Positions 19,597 to 29,317 are shown, numbered from the stretch's first letter. The stretch: 64,000 nt of DNA from Natrinema amylolyticum (GCF_020515625.1 NZ_JAIWPJ010000001.1:62001-126000); one strand, 5' to 3'. Numbers and translations are program-made. Notes: a model not told the origin generated them from the sequence alone.

Positions 19597-20094
19597 TCAC
19601 GGGAGCGGCCGATAGACCGCCACCAGTAACGCCCCTGTCAACGCCGTCGAGCCGGCGAGCAGGAACACCCGATTGACCCGCTCGTTCTTCGATTTGAACC
19701 AGTCGAGGGTCACGTGGACCCGCGAGACGGGCGCGAACGGGCTGATCCCCATCGGCGTTACGACGTCCCCCGCGAGGTGGGCGAGGATGCCGCAGGTCCC
19801 CACGACGAATCCGAAATCGAAACCGAACCCGCCACCGGAGCCGAAACTCGAGCGGGCGACGAGCGCCGTCCCGGCACCGGCCACCAGTCCGATCAGGAGG
19901 GCGAACCAGACGGTGTGGGTCGGTCCGCGGTGCTCGATCCACGGGAGCCCCTGATCGAAGTCGGGGAGGGTCGCTGCGGCGAGCGCGAGGACCGCACCCC
20001 AGAGGGCCGCCTCGAACGAGTAGCCGGCGCTGACGAGCGGGACGAAGGGAGCGTACAGGAGTGCGTTGAATCCGGCGTGGCCGTCTCGGTACAT
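19597..20094 (-). CDS. Second YdjM-type membrane-bound metal-dependent hydrolase
   Basis: 165 residues with the same motif series as its convergent neighbour: DGHAGFNALLY at the N-terminus, LPDFDQGLPWIEHRGPTH at about 42-59 and LAHLAGDVVTPMGISP at about 104-119. A basic C-terminal region (DWFKSKNERVNR) precedes a last helix. The two paralogues lie tail-to-tail 35 bases apart but differ strongly outside the motifs, so this is not a recent duplication. Substrate unknown. Confidence 0.8.
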   Translation of the reverse strand: MYRDGHAGFNALLYAPFVPLVSAGYSFEAALWGAVLALAAATLPDFDQGLPWIEHRGPTHTVWFALLIGLVAGAGTALVARSSFGSGGGFGFDFGFVVGTCGILAHLAGDVVTPMGISPFAPVSRVHVTLDWFKSKNERVNRVFLLAGSTALTGALLVAVYRPLP

Positions 20095-20176
20095 CGCGTT
20101 CGGGTAGTCGTTCGCGTTCGGGTGGCTGGCGGGTTAACTGCTCGGGATCGAGGGCACCTGCTCGGACCGGCCCGCC

Positions 20177-21196
20177 TCACTTGACGGTCCGAATGCCGAA
20201 CGCCGACACGGACGCACCGCCGATGAGGATCGGCATCCAGTAGACCGCGCCTCTGAAGAGCAGGACGGCCGCCGTGACGGCCGATGCCGCGACCCCCGTC
20301 GTCGGGACGAGCAGCGTGACGAACGCCGCCTCGATCCCGCCGAGTCCGCCCGGGAGCGGGGCCGCACCGGCGATGTTCGCGAGCGGAATCGCGAACAGGA
20401 GAACGTACACCGGGACGCTGTACCCCAGCGCGGCGAACGCCGCCAGCAGCGCCGCGGTCTGGAAGAGCCAGCCGCACAGCGAGAGGCCGATGATCGCGCC
20501 GAGCCGCCACCGGTTCGTCGCGATCCGCTCGATGTTCTCGAAGAACCGGCCCATTCGGTCCGCGAGGTCGTCCTCGAGCGTCTCCGAATCGAATCGCTCG
20601 AGGCCGAGTCGACCGATGCGGGGCGCGATGATGGCCGGGAGCCGCTCGATGATCGCGTCCCGGTACCGCCAGACGAGCCCCATCGCGAGCAAGATTGCGC
20701 TGATCAGCACGACGGCCGATCCGACGGCCGTCTCGAGGCGGTCGCCGATGGCGGCGGTGGTCGCGTAGTAGCCGACGCCGACGAAGACGAGCGAGATCGA
20801 GGGGATGACGTTGAGGACGTCGACGCTCGCGATCCCGACGAGTCCGGTCTCGTAGCGCGAGTCGGAGACCTTCGAGATGAGCAGCGCCGCGATCGGTTCG
20901 CCGCCGGCCTGACCGAACGGGGTGACGTTGTTGGCGAAGACGGCCCCGGCGTAGACGAAAAACGACTTGACGAGCGGAATTTCGACGCCGAGCGTGGCGA
21001 GGACGGTTCGGAGCATCAGGCTCCAGGCGGCCAGCCAGCAGAGTGCCAGACCGAACGTCACCGCGACGAGAGAGAGGTCGGCCGAGAGCAACGAGTCGAG
21101 AATCGGGCGCGCACCGACGATGAAGAAGAGGACGGCGAGGACCGCGATCGCTCCGAAGCCACCGATAAGAAACGCGCGCCGGTTTCGCTCGTCCAT
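20177..21196 (-). CDS. UPF0104 / lysylphosphatidylglycerol-synthase-like flippase domain protein
   Basis: 339 residues with eight or more helices. The signature NNVTPFGQAGGEPIAALLIS at about 95-114 and the later PLPGGLGGIEAAFVTLLVP near 285-303 are the conserved blocks of the LPG synthase transmembrane region (UPF0104). In archaea this family includes AglD, of the protein N-glycosylation pathway. The gene lies beside two phosphatase-superfamily genes and two glycosyltransferase genes, which favours a role in moving or modifying lipid-linked sugars or glycolipids. This is inference from context. Confidence 0.8.
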   Translation of the reverse strand: MDERNRRAFLIGGFGAIAVLAVLFFIVGARPILDSLLSADLSLVAVTFGLALCWLAAWSLMLRTVLATLGVEIPLVKSFFVYAGAVFANNVTPFGQAGGEPIAALLISKVSDSRYETGLVGIASVDVLNVIPSISLVFVGVGYYATTAAIGDRLETAVGSAVVLISAILLAMGLVWRYRDAIIERLPAIIAPRIGRLGLERFDSETLEDDLADRMGRFFENIERIATNRWRLGAIIGLSLCGWLFQTAALLAAFAALGYSVPVYVLLFAIPLANIAGAAPLPGGLGGIEAAFVTLLVPTTGVAASAVTAAVLLFRGAVYWMPILIGGASVSAFGIRTVK

Positions 21197-21523
21197 GGCT
21201 GGTATGAATCGTCAGGCGACTTGAAACGTCTGATTGCTATCAGCACCGACCGTCGAGCGGATATCGCTGTCGACTCGCCGTCGGCCGATAGCTCTGCCCC
21301 TTGCGGTCGAATCGGGAACTGGGCGAGTGGGGACCGTTCACACCGACGAACCCGATACTGCGGTCTCGAGGCGAGGGATCGAAGCCGACCGCTGAGTCCG
21401 ATCGATAACCGATTTCGACCGTCGAACCCGGATCAATGATCCACTACGACAGTGTGTAGTCGGTTTCCGCCGTGTACCCGCTCCATAACAAATTGCGGAC
21501 CGTCCGAGTAACGCAGTAGTTCC
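21197..21523. other. Divergent promoter region, no gene
   Basis: Between the divergent UPF0104 and phosphodiesterase genes. I see no coding frame with credible composition and no strong TATA box. Confidence 0.4.
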
Positions 21524-23197
21524 ATGACCGAGCTCGCGCTCCCGGCAGCGCCGTCGCTACGCTTCGACGACGATACGCATTCGCGGTCGACGGCTCGCGG
21601 AAGCACGGCGGGCCGGCGGCGAGACGAGACGGCTCCGTCGAACGTCCTCTTCGTCGTCCTGGACACGGTCCGGAAGGATCACCTCGGACCGTACGGGTAC
21701 GACCGGGAGACGACGCCCGCCCTCTCCCGGTTCGCCGAGGAAGCGACCGTCTTCGAATCGGCGGTCGCGCCCGCGCCGTGGACGCTGCCGGTCCACGCCT
21801 CGCTGTTCACCGGCCTCTATCCGAGCCAGCACGGGGCCGATCAGGGGAGTCCGTACCTCGACGACGTCACGACCCTCGCGTCGGTCCTGTCGGCCGCGGG
21901 GTACGATACGGCGTGTTACTCCTCGAACGCCTGGATCACCCCCTACACCAGCCTCACCGACGGCTTCGGCGAGCACGACTCGTTTTTCGAGGCCCTCCCT
22001 CGAGACGTGCTCTCCGGGCCGCTGGCGAGCGCGTGGCAGGCCGTCAACGACAACGACTACCTCCGCGAGATGGCGTCGCGGCTCGTCAGACTCGGGGCGA
22101 TGGCACACGAGCGACTGGCCAGCGGCGAGGGAGCCGACACGAAGACGCCGTCGGTCATCGATCGGACGAGGTCCTTCGTCGACGACAGCGAGAGCGACCG
22201 CGGCTGGTTCGCGTTCGTGAACCTGATGGACGCCCACTTGCCCTACTATCCGCCCGACGAGTACCGCGAGGCGTTCGCTCCCGGCGTCGACCCGGACGCC
22301 GTCTGCCAGAACTCGAAGGAGTACAACGCCGGCGTCCGGGACATCGACGACGAGGAGTGGGACGACATTCGGGGGCTGTACGACGCCGAAATCGCCCACA
22401 TGGACGCCGAACTCGGTCGCTTGTTCGACTGGCTGCGCGCGACCGACCAGTGGGACGAGACGACCGTCGTCGTCTGTGCGGACCACGGTGAACTCCACGG
22501 CGAGCACGACCTCTACGGCCACGAGTTCGCGCTCTACGACGAACTGATCAACGTCCCGCTGCTGGTGAAACACCCCGACCTCGAGGCCGGGCGGCGAGAC
22601 GATCTCGTCGAGTTGCTCGACCTCTATCACACGACCCTGGACGCGCTGGCCGTCGATCCCGACGCCGCGGTCGGGACGGGGACGGAGAACGGACCCGTCG
22701 CCCGCGACCCGACGCGCTCGCTACTCTCGAGCGAGTACAGGGCCTTCGACGGGGTCGCGGAGCCGGATCCCGGTCAACGGGCCGTTCTGGGTGGCAGTGA
22801 CGAGACCGATTACGCGTTCGTGGAGTACGCCCAGCCGGTCATCGAACTCCACCACCTGGAGCAGAAGGCCAGCGAGGCCGGGACCACGCTCCCGGCGGAT
22901 CACCGGGCCTACTCGCGGCTCCGGGCCGCCCGCAGCACCGACGCCAAGTACGTCCGTGCAGATCTCGTCGCGGACGAAGGGTACCGGCTCGACGACGATC
23001 CGCGCGAGGAGTCAGCGATCGATCCGGCGGACGACGACGTCGTGGCCGCGACCGAACGGGCGCTCGCCCGGTTCGAGGACACCGTCGGCGGCGCGTGGGA
23101 CGATCCGAGCGAGACGGCCGCCGACGACGCGGACGCCTTAGCCGAAGCCGACGAGGCGACTCAGGATCGGTTGCGCGAACTCGGCTATCTCGAGTGA
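21524..23197 (+). CDS. Sulfatase-fold (alkaline phosphatase superfamily) hydrolase with Thr nucleophile
   Basis: A 557-residue protein of the sulfatase fold: metal strand NVLFVVLDTVRKDHLGPYGY at about 40-59, a nucleophile region APWTLPVHASLFTG at 84-97, and the metal site CADHGELHGEHDLYGHE near 320. In true sulfatases the nucleophile is Cys or Ser in C/S-x-P-x-R, converted to formylglycine. Here the aligned sequence is T-L-P-V-H (Thr87, Pro89, His91), so formylglycine chemistry is not possible. A Thr-nucleophile phosphodiesterase or phospho-transferase is more likely. The C-terminal 100 residues are acidic. It is the first of four co-directional genes ending at 26364. Confidence 0.8.
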   Translation: MTELALPAAPSLRFDDDTHSRSTARGSTAGRRRDETAPSNVLFVVLDTVRKDHLGPYGYDRETTPALSRFAEEATVFESAVAPAPWTLPVHASLFTGLYPSQHGADQGSPYLDDVTTLASVLSAAGYDTACYSSNAWITPYTSLTDGFGEHDSFFEALPRDVLSGPLASAWQAVNDNDYLREMASRLVRLGAMAHERLASGEGADTKTPSVIDRTRSFVDDSESDRGWFAFVNLMDAHLPYYPPDEYREAFAPGVDPDAVCQNSKEYNAGVRDIDDEEWDDIRGLYDAEIAHMDAELGRLFDWLRATDQWDETTVVVCADHGELHGEHDLYGHEFALYDELINVPLLVKHPDLEAGRRDDLVELLDLYHTTLDALAVDPDAAVGTGTENGPVARDPTRSLLSSEYRAFDGVAEPDPGQRAVLGGSDETDYAFVEYAQPVIELHHLEQKASEAGTTLPADHRAYSRLRAARSTDAKYVRADLVADEGYRLDDDPREESAIDPADDDVVAATERALARFEDTVGGAWDDPSETAADDADALAEADEATQDRLRELGYLE

Positions 23198-23323
23198 GTC
23201 ACCGCATCGACCCGCTGGCGGAAACGGGCGCCAGAGCGGATAGATCCGGTCGATCGGGGCGGTGACGGTGACTTTCAAGAACCAATAAGAATACAGGGGT
23301 CGAATCGAAAGGTAGCCCAACGA

Positions 23324-24190
23324 ATGGACGACCAGCACTTCCTCGAGTCGGAGTGGGACTACTGTCTGGTGCTGGATGCGTGCCGGTACGACGTGTTCAG
23401 CGACGTGTACGACGAGTACCTCGACGGGACCTTAGAGAAGCGCTGGAGTACGGGGTCCTCGACGCCGGAGTGGGCGTATCGGACCTTTACCGGCGAGCAC
23501 GATATCGCGTACTTCTCGGGGAACCCCTTCATCAACGATCTCGGCATTCCGCTGAACGAACTCAAGTGGGGAGCGAGTTGCGACTACGAGTGGTCGGCGT
23601 CCGACCACATCAGCGATGTCTTCGACGTCTGGAAGTCCGGCTGGGACGACGATCTCGGAACGGTGCCGCCCGAGAGTCTGGCGGAGGCGTTCCGAAACAA
23701 TCCCGAGGCCGTCGAGGGAGCCGAGCGGACGGTGATTCACTACATGCAGCCCCACGCTCCCTATCTCTCTCGCGGAAAGGGCCAGAAGCTCAAGCAGATC
23801 CAGAAGGGGATCCGCAAACAGGAGGAGGCCGAAAAGGGCACCGATGGCGGTGACGACGGCGGTGCGCTCTCGTCGCTGGGCGACTCGATCCGGCCGAAAG
23901 TCGAAAACACGCTCGAGGGCAGCGAACTCGCCCAGAAGGCGGGACTTTGGCTCGAACTCGATCCGGCCGATCTCGTCAAGAACGGGACGCGAGAGGCAGC
24001 GCTGGAACTGTACGAGGAGAACCTCCGGATCGCACTCGAGTCCGTCGCCGATCTGGTCGAGGAGTTGGACGGTCGCGTCGTCGTGACCGCCGATCACGGG
24101 GAGGCGTTCGGCGAGGAGGGCGTCTGGGAACACCACATCGAAACGCACATCCCGGCGCTCATGGAGGTACCGTGGCTCGAAGTCGCGTAG
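23324..24190 (+). CDS. Small alkaline-phosphatase-superfamily hydrolase
   Basis: 288 residues. The N-terminal metal strand YCLVLDACRYDVF (Asp at about 17), a likely nucleophile in GSSTPEWAYRTF (about 41-52), VIHYMQPHAPYLSRG near 140, and the C-terminal VVTADHGEAFGEEGVWEHH match the minimal sulfatase/phosphatase domain. A lysine-rich linker (about 152-170) is unusual for this acidic proteome. It lies 126 bases behind the larger relative and before two glycosyltransferases. A role in editing phosphate or sulfate groups of surface glycans or lipids is inferred. Confidence 0.75.
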   Translation: MDDQHFLESEWDYCLVLDACRYDVFSDVYDEYLDGTLEKRWSTGSSTPEWAYRTFTGEHDIAYFSGNPFINDLGIPLNELKWGASCDYEWSASDHISDVFDVWKSGWDDDLGTVPPESLAEAFRNNPEAVEGAERTVIHYMQPHAPYLSRGKGQKLKQIQKGIRKQEEAEKGTDGGDDGGALSSLGDSIRPKVENTLEGSELAQKAGLWLELDPADLVKNGTREAALELYEENLRIALESVADLVEELDGRVVVTADHGEAFGEEGVWEHHIETHIPALMEVPWLEVA

Positions 24191-24282
24191 CTCCCGCGCG
24201 TTCGGATGGAGACGGCGTGTGCCGGTCCGAACCGGGACGCTCGAGCATCGGGCGGTAACCACAGTCGGTCAGGGACTCCGCC

Positions 24283-25266
24283 ATGAAGATCAGCCACTAC
24301 TTCGAGTTCGAGGACCACGTCACCGGCGGGATTCACGAGTCCGTCGTCCACCAGCGGAAGATGCTGGACCGACTTGATGTGGAGTATACCGTCGAGCCGA
24401 CGCTCGACGCCGACGTGTTCCACTGCAATCTCATGGGGCCGCGGTCCGTCTGGTACGCGACGCGGGCCCGTTCTCGAGGCGTGCCCGTCGTCGCGAACAC
24501 GCACGTGACCGCGGAGGACTTCGGGGACAGTTTCCGGTTTACCAACGCCCTCGCGAAACCGCTGCGGCCCTACCTCCGGTGGGCTTACGGGCTGGCCGAC
24601 GCCCTGGTCTGCCCGTCGGAATACAACCGACGGCTGATCGAAACCTATACCGACGCGCCGACGACGGTCATCTCGAACGGCGTCGACCGCGAGAAACTCG
24701 AGGGGTTCGAGTCGCTCGAGGCCGAGTACCGCGAGCGGTACGATCTCAGCCCGCCGACCGTCTTCCTCGTCGGCCACGTTATCAAGCGCAAGGGCCTCGA
24801 GACGTTCGTCGAACTGGCACGCCGACTGCCGGAGCTTGACTTCGCGTGGTTCGGCCCGTTGGACCTCTCTCTGAAGGGGCGGGAGACGACGGCGCTGATC
24901 GAGGACTCCCCGGACAACTGTACGTTCACCGGCTTCGTCGACGACATCCGCGGTGCGTACGCGGCGGGCGACATCTTCTGTTTCCCCACGCACGAGGAAA
25001 ACGAGGGGATCGCGCTCTTGGAGGCGATGACCGCCGGCAAACCCCTCCTCGTCCGAGACATCGAGACGTTCTCGTGGCTCGAGGACGGCGAGGACTGCCT
25101 GAAGGTGGCCGACTCCGGCGTTCGCGGGTTCGTGGACGCACTGGAGCGACTCAGAGAGCCGACACTCCGGAACCGGCTCGGAACGAACGCGGCCCGTCGG
25201 AGCGAGGAATTCTCGCTGTCGACGGTCGCGAACCGATATCAGTCGCTGTACGAGGAGGTGGCCTGA
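24283..25266 (+). CDS. GT4-type glycosyltransferase
   Basis: 327 residues with the two-Rossmann GT-B fold. The N-terminal half begins KISHYFEFEDHVTGGIHESV. The C-terminal half has VFLVGHVIKRKGLETFVELA and the donor site HEENEGIALLEAMTAGKPLL, with the E-x7-E pair of family GT4. Donor and acceptor cannot be told. The TGA is immediately followed by the ATG of the next glycosyltransferase without a gap, so the pair is surely co-transcribed. Confidence 0.85.
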   Translation: MKISHYFEFEDHVTGGIHESVVHQRKMLDRLDVEYTVEPTLDADVFHCNLMGPRSVWYATRARSRGVPVVANTHVTAEDFGDSFRFTNALAKPLRPYLRWAYGLADALVCPSEYNRRLIETYTDAPTTVISNGVDREKLEGFESLEAEYRERYDLSPPTVFLVGHVIKRKGLETFVELARRLPELDFAWFGPLDLSLKGRETTALIEDSPDNCTFTGFVDDIRGAYAAGDIFCFPTHEENEGIALLEAMTAGKPLLVRDIETFSWLEDGEDCLKVADSGVRGFVDALERLREPTLRNRLGTNAARRSEEFSLSTVANRYQSLYEEVA

Positions 25267-26364
25267 ATGAAAATCGGATTCTTTACGGACAGTTATTTCC
25301 CCGAGATAGACGGCGTAACGTATACGATCAAGCTCTGGCGCGAGGAGTTAGAACGGAAAGGCCACGAGGTATACGTCGTTTATCCCGACGGCGACTACGA
25401 GCCCGGCGATCGCGAGTACCCCGTCAGCTCGCTGCCGAACCCGTTCTACGCCGGCTATCGGATCCCGCTCACCAGACGCACGTCGACGCTTCCCGAACTC
25501 GACGTCGTCCACTGTCACGGCCCCGCACCCATCGGCATTCTCGGCCGGTACTACGCCTGGAAACACGACCTCCCGACGATATACACGCATCACACGCCCC
25601 TCGAGGAGTACTTCCACCAGAGCATCAAGCTCGAGTCGGTCGCGGGACTGCTCTCGAAGCTGTACGTCCCCTGCGAGAACGCCTTCCTCCGGAGTTTCGA
25701 CGTCGTGACCGCCTCGACGGAGCGGATCGAGCGCGACGTCGAACACGTCCAGTTGCCGGTCGGGATCGACATGGACTTCTTCCAGTCGACCGAGGAGGAC
25801 TGGTATCCCGACCGGACGGTGATCGGCTACAGCGGCCGGCTCAGCATGGAGAAAAACGTCAACGAGATCCTCCGGGCCGCCGAGGAGCTGCCGGAGTACG
25901 ACTTCGTCATCGTCGGCGAGGGCCCCTACCGCGACTCCCTCGAACGGAACGCACCGGACAACGTCGAACTCCGCGATTTCCTCCCCCGCGAGGAGCTCCC
26001 GATCTTCTACTCCTCGATCGACGCCTTCGTCACCGCCTCGACCGCCGACACCCTCGGGCTCTCGACGCTCGAGGCCAACGCCTGTGGAACCCCCGTCGCG
26101 GCCACCGACGCGCCGCCGTTCGACCGGACGATCGGTCCCGACAACGGCGAACGGTTCGCGTACGGCGACCTCGACTCGATGGTCGAGGCCATCGAGACCT
26201 GTCTGTCGACCGACCGCGAGACCAGAGCGGCCGTCGAACGCTACTCGGTCGAGTACACGATGACGCACCTCGAACAGTTGTATCACAACGTGCCGCTCTC
26301 GAAGGACGAGGCCGCGACGGACGTCGAGAGCCCGTGGCGGTTCTCCGAAGAAGAGCGGAGCTGA
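25267..26364 (+). CDS. GT4-type glycosyltransferase, second of a pair
   Basis: 365 residues. The N-terminal acceptor domain has FFTDSYFPEIDGVTYTIKLW. The donor domain starts YSGRLSMEKNVNEILRAA, has IVGEGPYRDSLE, and ends in the donor site ASTADTLGLSTLEANACGTP (E-x7-E type). It resembles glycolipid mannosyl- or glucosyltransferases of the PimB/SQD2 type, in which the acceptor is often a membrane lipid. The zero-gap junction with the preceding gene suggests translational coupling and consecutive steps of one pathway. Confidence 0.87.
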   Translation: MKIGFFTDSYFPEIDGVTYTIKLWREELERKGHEVYVVYPDGDYEPGDREYPVSSLPNPFYAGYRIPLTRRTSTLPELDVVHCHGPAPIGILGRYYAWKHDLPTIYTHHTPLEEYFHQSIKLESVAGLLSKLYVPCENAFLRSFDVVTASTERIERDVEHVQLPVGIDMDFFQSTEEDWYPDRTVIGYSGRLSMEKNVNEILRAAEELPEYDFVIVGEGPYRDSLERNAPDNVELRDFLPREELPIFYSSIDAFVTASTADTLGLSTLEANACGTPVAATDAPPFDRTIGPDNGERFAYGDLDSMVEAIETCLSTDRETRAAVERYSVEYTMTHLEQLYHNVPLSKDEAATDVESPWRFSEEERS

Positions 26365-26538
26365 ACCGATTCCCGACGACAGCTGCGTCCGGCCAGTTCG
26401 ATGGCCCTCACCGGAACGTCACCGTCGCTCGGAAGACCGCGCCAGAGAAGCGACGCACCGGCTGTGCCGGCCCGCCGCAGCTACGAGGGCGCTGGCCGAC
26501 GTATATTCGTCGCACTTCGTCGTGGTATCGAGTAACCC

Positions 26539-27291
26539 ATGTCCCGACGGAACTCCGCGTTCGATCCGACGCACGTCTTGGTCGTGACCGGCGATCAGGC
26601 GGCCGAGATTCGCGCGACGAACGCCGCACTCGATGCGGTTCTCGATCACGCGGACACCGTCGGCATCTGGATCGAGGAAGCGCAGTTGGACGACGACCAC
26701 CCGGCCCTCGTCGCGTCCCTGTGCGACGCGTTCACTCGCGTGAACGGTGAACGACCGCGTCCCGATCACTTCACGGGAACCGTCGACGACGTCAGGAGCA
26801 GCCTCTCGGAGTTACTGTCGACGACTTCCTTCCACCGATTCGTCTCGCTCACGCGTCTGGACGCGTCTCGAGACGGCTGCCGACTGTTCACCTACGTTCC
26901 GGACCATCGCACCTTCGAGGTGGATGCGTCCGTCAGTCCCGGTCTCGACGCTGCGATTCGCGCCAGTATCGAAACCGAATCCGCAGCACTTCTTCCGGCC
27001 GGAACGCTCGCCGACTGGGACGCTGACGGCCGACACTACGAGCTCTCGCCGCCGCACCTCTGTCTCGAGGGCGACGGCTGCCACGCGCTGACGAACGTAT
27101 CCGGCGTCGACCTCAACGACGAACGCCGCGAGATACGCCTCGAGTGGGAGACCGATTCGGATTCGATCGTCTCCAAAGTAATCACCAAACTCGGCCCCGA
27201 GAGACCGAGTCGGTTTCGGTTCGATTCGGCCGACCGGTACGAAGACGTCGCGAGCGCGTTCGACGAACTCAGCACCGAACTCGAGTGGTAG
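26539..27291 (+). CDS. Hypothetical acidic protein
   Basis: A 250-residue soluble acidic protein without signal or membrane helix. The N-terminal half (HVLVVTGDQAAEIRATNAAL) reads like a Rossmann-type strand-helix start, and GWTRVNGERPRPDH-like loops follow. The C-terminal half from about residue 155 is beta-rich (YELSPPHLCLEGDGCHALT, EIRLEWETDSDSIVSKVIT). Cysteines at about 62, 120, 179 and 185 are not in a clear metal motif. A TATA-like CGTATATTC at 26499-26507 supports the start. No family recognised. Confidence 0.7.
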   Translation: MSRRNSAFDPTHVLVVTGDQAAEIRATNAALDAVLDHADTVGIWIEEAQLDDDHPALVASLCDAFTRVNGERPRPDHFTGTVDDVRSSLSELLSTTSFHRFVSLTRLDASRDGCRLFTYVPDHRTFEVDASVSPGLDAAIRASIETESAALLPAGTLADWDADGRHYELSPPHLCLEGDGCHALTNVSGVDLNDERREIRLEWETDSDSIVSKVITKLGPERPSRFRFDSADRYEDVASAFDELSTELEW

Positions 27292-27604
27292 CACTCGCGT
27301 TCGTCGGTCCGGCAGATGCCCGATGTACACCCGCGGAGCCGCGCGCGGTCCGACCGTCTCCCTCCGCGCCGCTGATTGGGCTCCGTCGTAGTGTTCCTCA
27401 CGCCCGGCCGACCGGTCGGAAACGGAGAATTTCACGAACAGCGCCCCTGACGAGGGAGACGAGAAGGCCTATAACCGATACGGGCGGGGTGCCAGATAGC
27501 TCATCGAACGGGACCGACCCGTCCGTTTCCACGATGTCAACTCGAACACTCATCGCCGGGGGTGACCGGCTATCGATCGACGAACGCTGATCGCGCTGGG
27601 GGCG

Positions 27605-28822
27605 TTGGCTCTCGTCCTCGTCGCACTGGTCTTCGGTTCGACGGCGGCCCCCTCGTCATCTTCCGCTGACCCCGAAATCGATCGACAGGACCAACTGGTG
27701 GCCGTCGACGAGGATTCGTCGCTGTGGCCGTACACGAGCCGCACGACGGGGTTCGAGGAGCGCACGCTCGCGATCAACGTCGTTGTCGCCGGCGATCCGG
27801 CGGAGACGCGTCGCCACCTCGAGGAGCGGAGCCGCGGCGAGTGGAACGAGACCGCGCCGGAACAGGAGGACGTCAGCGCACCGGGTGACGACGAGGCCGT
27901 CGGCACGGCGACGGCGTGGGGCAGCGCCGACGGTTCGACCCGGTATGTCTACGTCGCGACCGACGACGATCCGACCGGCGGGGTGTGGCTCGACGAGAGC
28001 TACCAGTTACACGACGGCGACTACCTCGGCTCCCGTCACCATATCCGGGCCTACGCGTCCCCCGACGAGGACGACGAGTGGACGGCGATTCAGGCCCATC
28101 GGGAACACTGGGACTGGTTTCGGCTCAGCCACACGGTCAGCGGCGTCGAGGACTCACAGCGACACGTCGAACGCGAGTTCATGGACCGCCGCTACGTGTC
28201 CGCCGTCTCGCGCGACCATTTGGGGAACGATCGCGGCTTCGATTCCGACGGCTGGGTGACGACCATCGATCTCGACGGCGACGACGACCCGCCGTTTCGT
28301 CTCGCGATCGCGGGACTCCTTCCGGGTGCGATGCTCGCGGGCCGCGTCGCGACGCGGACCGCTCCTCGAGCGCTCGGGTCCCCGCGGGTCCGGCACGCGC
28401 TCCTGTTGGCCGGGTCGCTGATCGGCCTCTCGCTGTTCGTCCGGTTCGGCGCGATCGCCGTCGAGGCGCGACTCGGCGATCTCGATCCGCGGATCGTCGC
28501 GGGCGCGTTCTACCCGCTGATCGCCGTCGGACTGCCGACCTGTACGTACTACTTCGCGCGCCCGCTCGACCGGCCGACGGCCTTCGCCGCCGGCGCGGTC
28601 GGCTTCGCGACGGCGATCCTGCTCGATTACACCCTGCTCGGCGTGACGCGGCTGCCCGTCAACGCCGTCGTCCATCGGTTCTCGACGGCGATCGCGCTCG
28701 GCTTCATCGCCGTCGGCGCGTCGCACGCGGAACGGATCGATCCGGACGATCACGGCTTCGTCCGAATGGGGGCGCTGCTCTGGGGCGTGACGCTCCTCGT
28801 ACCGCTGCTTCGGTTCCTGTAG
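27605..28822 (+). CDS. Secreted or membrane protein, LssY-C-like domain plus five helices; start uncertain
   Basis: About 405 residues from TTG 27605. Residues 1-17 are hydrophobic. The extracellular part (20-230) has TRTTGFEERTLAINVVVAGD, SRHHIRAYASPD and FRLSHTVSGVEDSQRHVERE, a pattern reminiscent of the LssY C-terminal domain. About five helices follow from 235 to 405. No ATG or GTG occurs in frame between the upstream TGA (27563-27565) and TTG. The in-frame codons just before TTG encode DRRTLIALGA, which looks like part of a signal peptide, and a GTG at 27562 opens in another frame. Either the start is TTG or CTG, or a small indel has broken the true start. Confidence 0.65.
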   Translation: MALVLVALVFGSTAAPSSSSADPEIDRQDQLVAVDEDSSLWPYTSRTTGFEERTLAINVVVAGDPAETRRHLEERSRGEWNETAPEQEDVSAPGDDEAVGTATAWGSADGSTRYVYVATDDDPTGGVWLDESYQLHDGDYLGSRHHIRAYASPDEDDEWTAIQAHREHWDWFRLSHTVSGVEDSQRHVEREFMDRRYVSAVSRDHLGNDRGFDSDGWVTTIDLDGDDDPPFRLAIAGLLPGAMLAGRVATRTAPRALGSPRVRHALLLAGSLIGLSLFVRFGAIAVEARLGDLDPRIVAGAFYPLIAVGLPTCTYYFARPLDRPTAFAAGAVGFATAILLDYTLLGVTRLPVNAVVHRFSTAIALGFIAVGASHAERIDPDDHGFVRMGALLWGVTLLVPLLRFL

Positions 28823-28849
28823 CGCCGCTCCGATCGGGATCACTCGAAA

Positions 28850-29158
28850 TCACTCGAAATCGTCCGGACTCACGTAGGGGCGCGACCACGGCGTCGTCGC
28901 CTGCGTGTAGCCGACGACGCCCACGAACGTGACGGCGTAGCACAGCCACCGCGGCACGCCGAATCCCTGGATCCAGAGCGTCATCACCAGCGCCCAGGCC
29001 ACCAGCACCGCCGTATCGCGGCAGATCCGCTCTCCGTTGTGTCGACAGTACGCGAACAAGCGGCGGCGTCGCGACTCGAGGACCGGTCGATCGTCCCGCT
29101 CGACCTCGGGTTCGTCCCCGATATCCGTTACGAGGTGATCGGTCTCCGTGCGACTCAC
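28850..29158 (-). CDS. 102-residue two-helix membrane protein
   Basis: GTG 29158 is the best start; the frame is open far upstream, but that part overlaps the next gene antisense and has shadow composition. The acidic head is followed by RRRRLFAYCRHNGERICRD, helix AVLVAWALVMTLWIQGF (51-67), helix LCYAVTFVGVVGYTQA (72-87), and a polar tail TTPWSRPYVSPDDFE. The Arg/Cys motif before the first helix is distinctive and would lie at the cytoplasmic face. It is known as a haloarchaeal conserved protein without function. Confidence 0.65.
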   Translation of the reverse strand: MSRTETDHLVTDIGDEPEVERDDRPVLESRRRRLFAYCRHNGERICRDTAVLVAWALVMTLWIQGFGVPRWLCYAVTFVGVVGYTQATTPWSRPYVSPDDFE

Positions 29159-29317
29159 TGCTGTGGCAGTGGTTCGGGAGCGGTCGAATACGCCTTTCGG
29201 TTCGTCGGACCTCGGAGACAGCACGCTCTCGTCACCGAACCTGTCTTTCACGGTACAGCCCCGTCCGAGAATTGAACCAGAACGACCTCCATACGGGACG
29301 CCCTCTCTCCGCACGTG

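Noticed and set aside
18083-19942. A 619-codon minus-strand open frame
   Set aside because: Arginine/proline-rich shadow crossing three real genes with recognised families.
24846-26750. A 634-codon plus-strand frame over the glycosyltransferases
   Set aside because: Arginine-rich composition; GT4 motifs are in the other frame.
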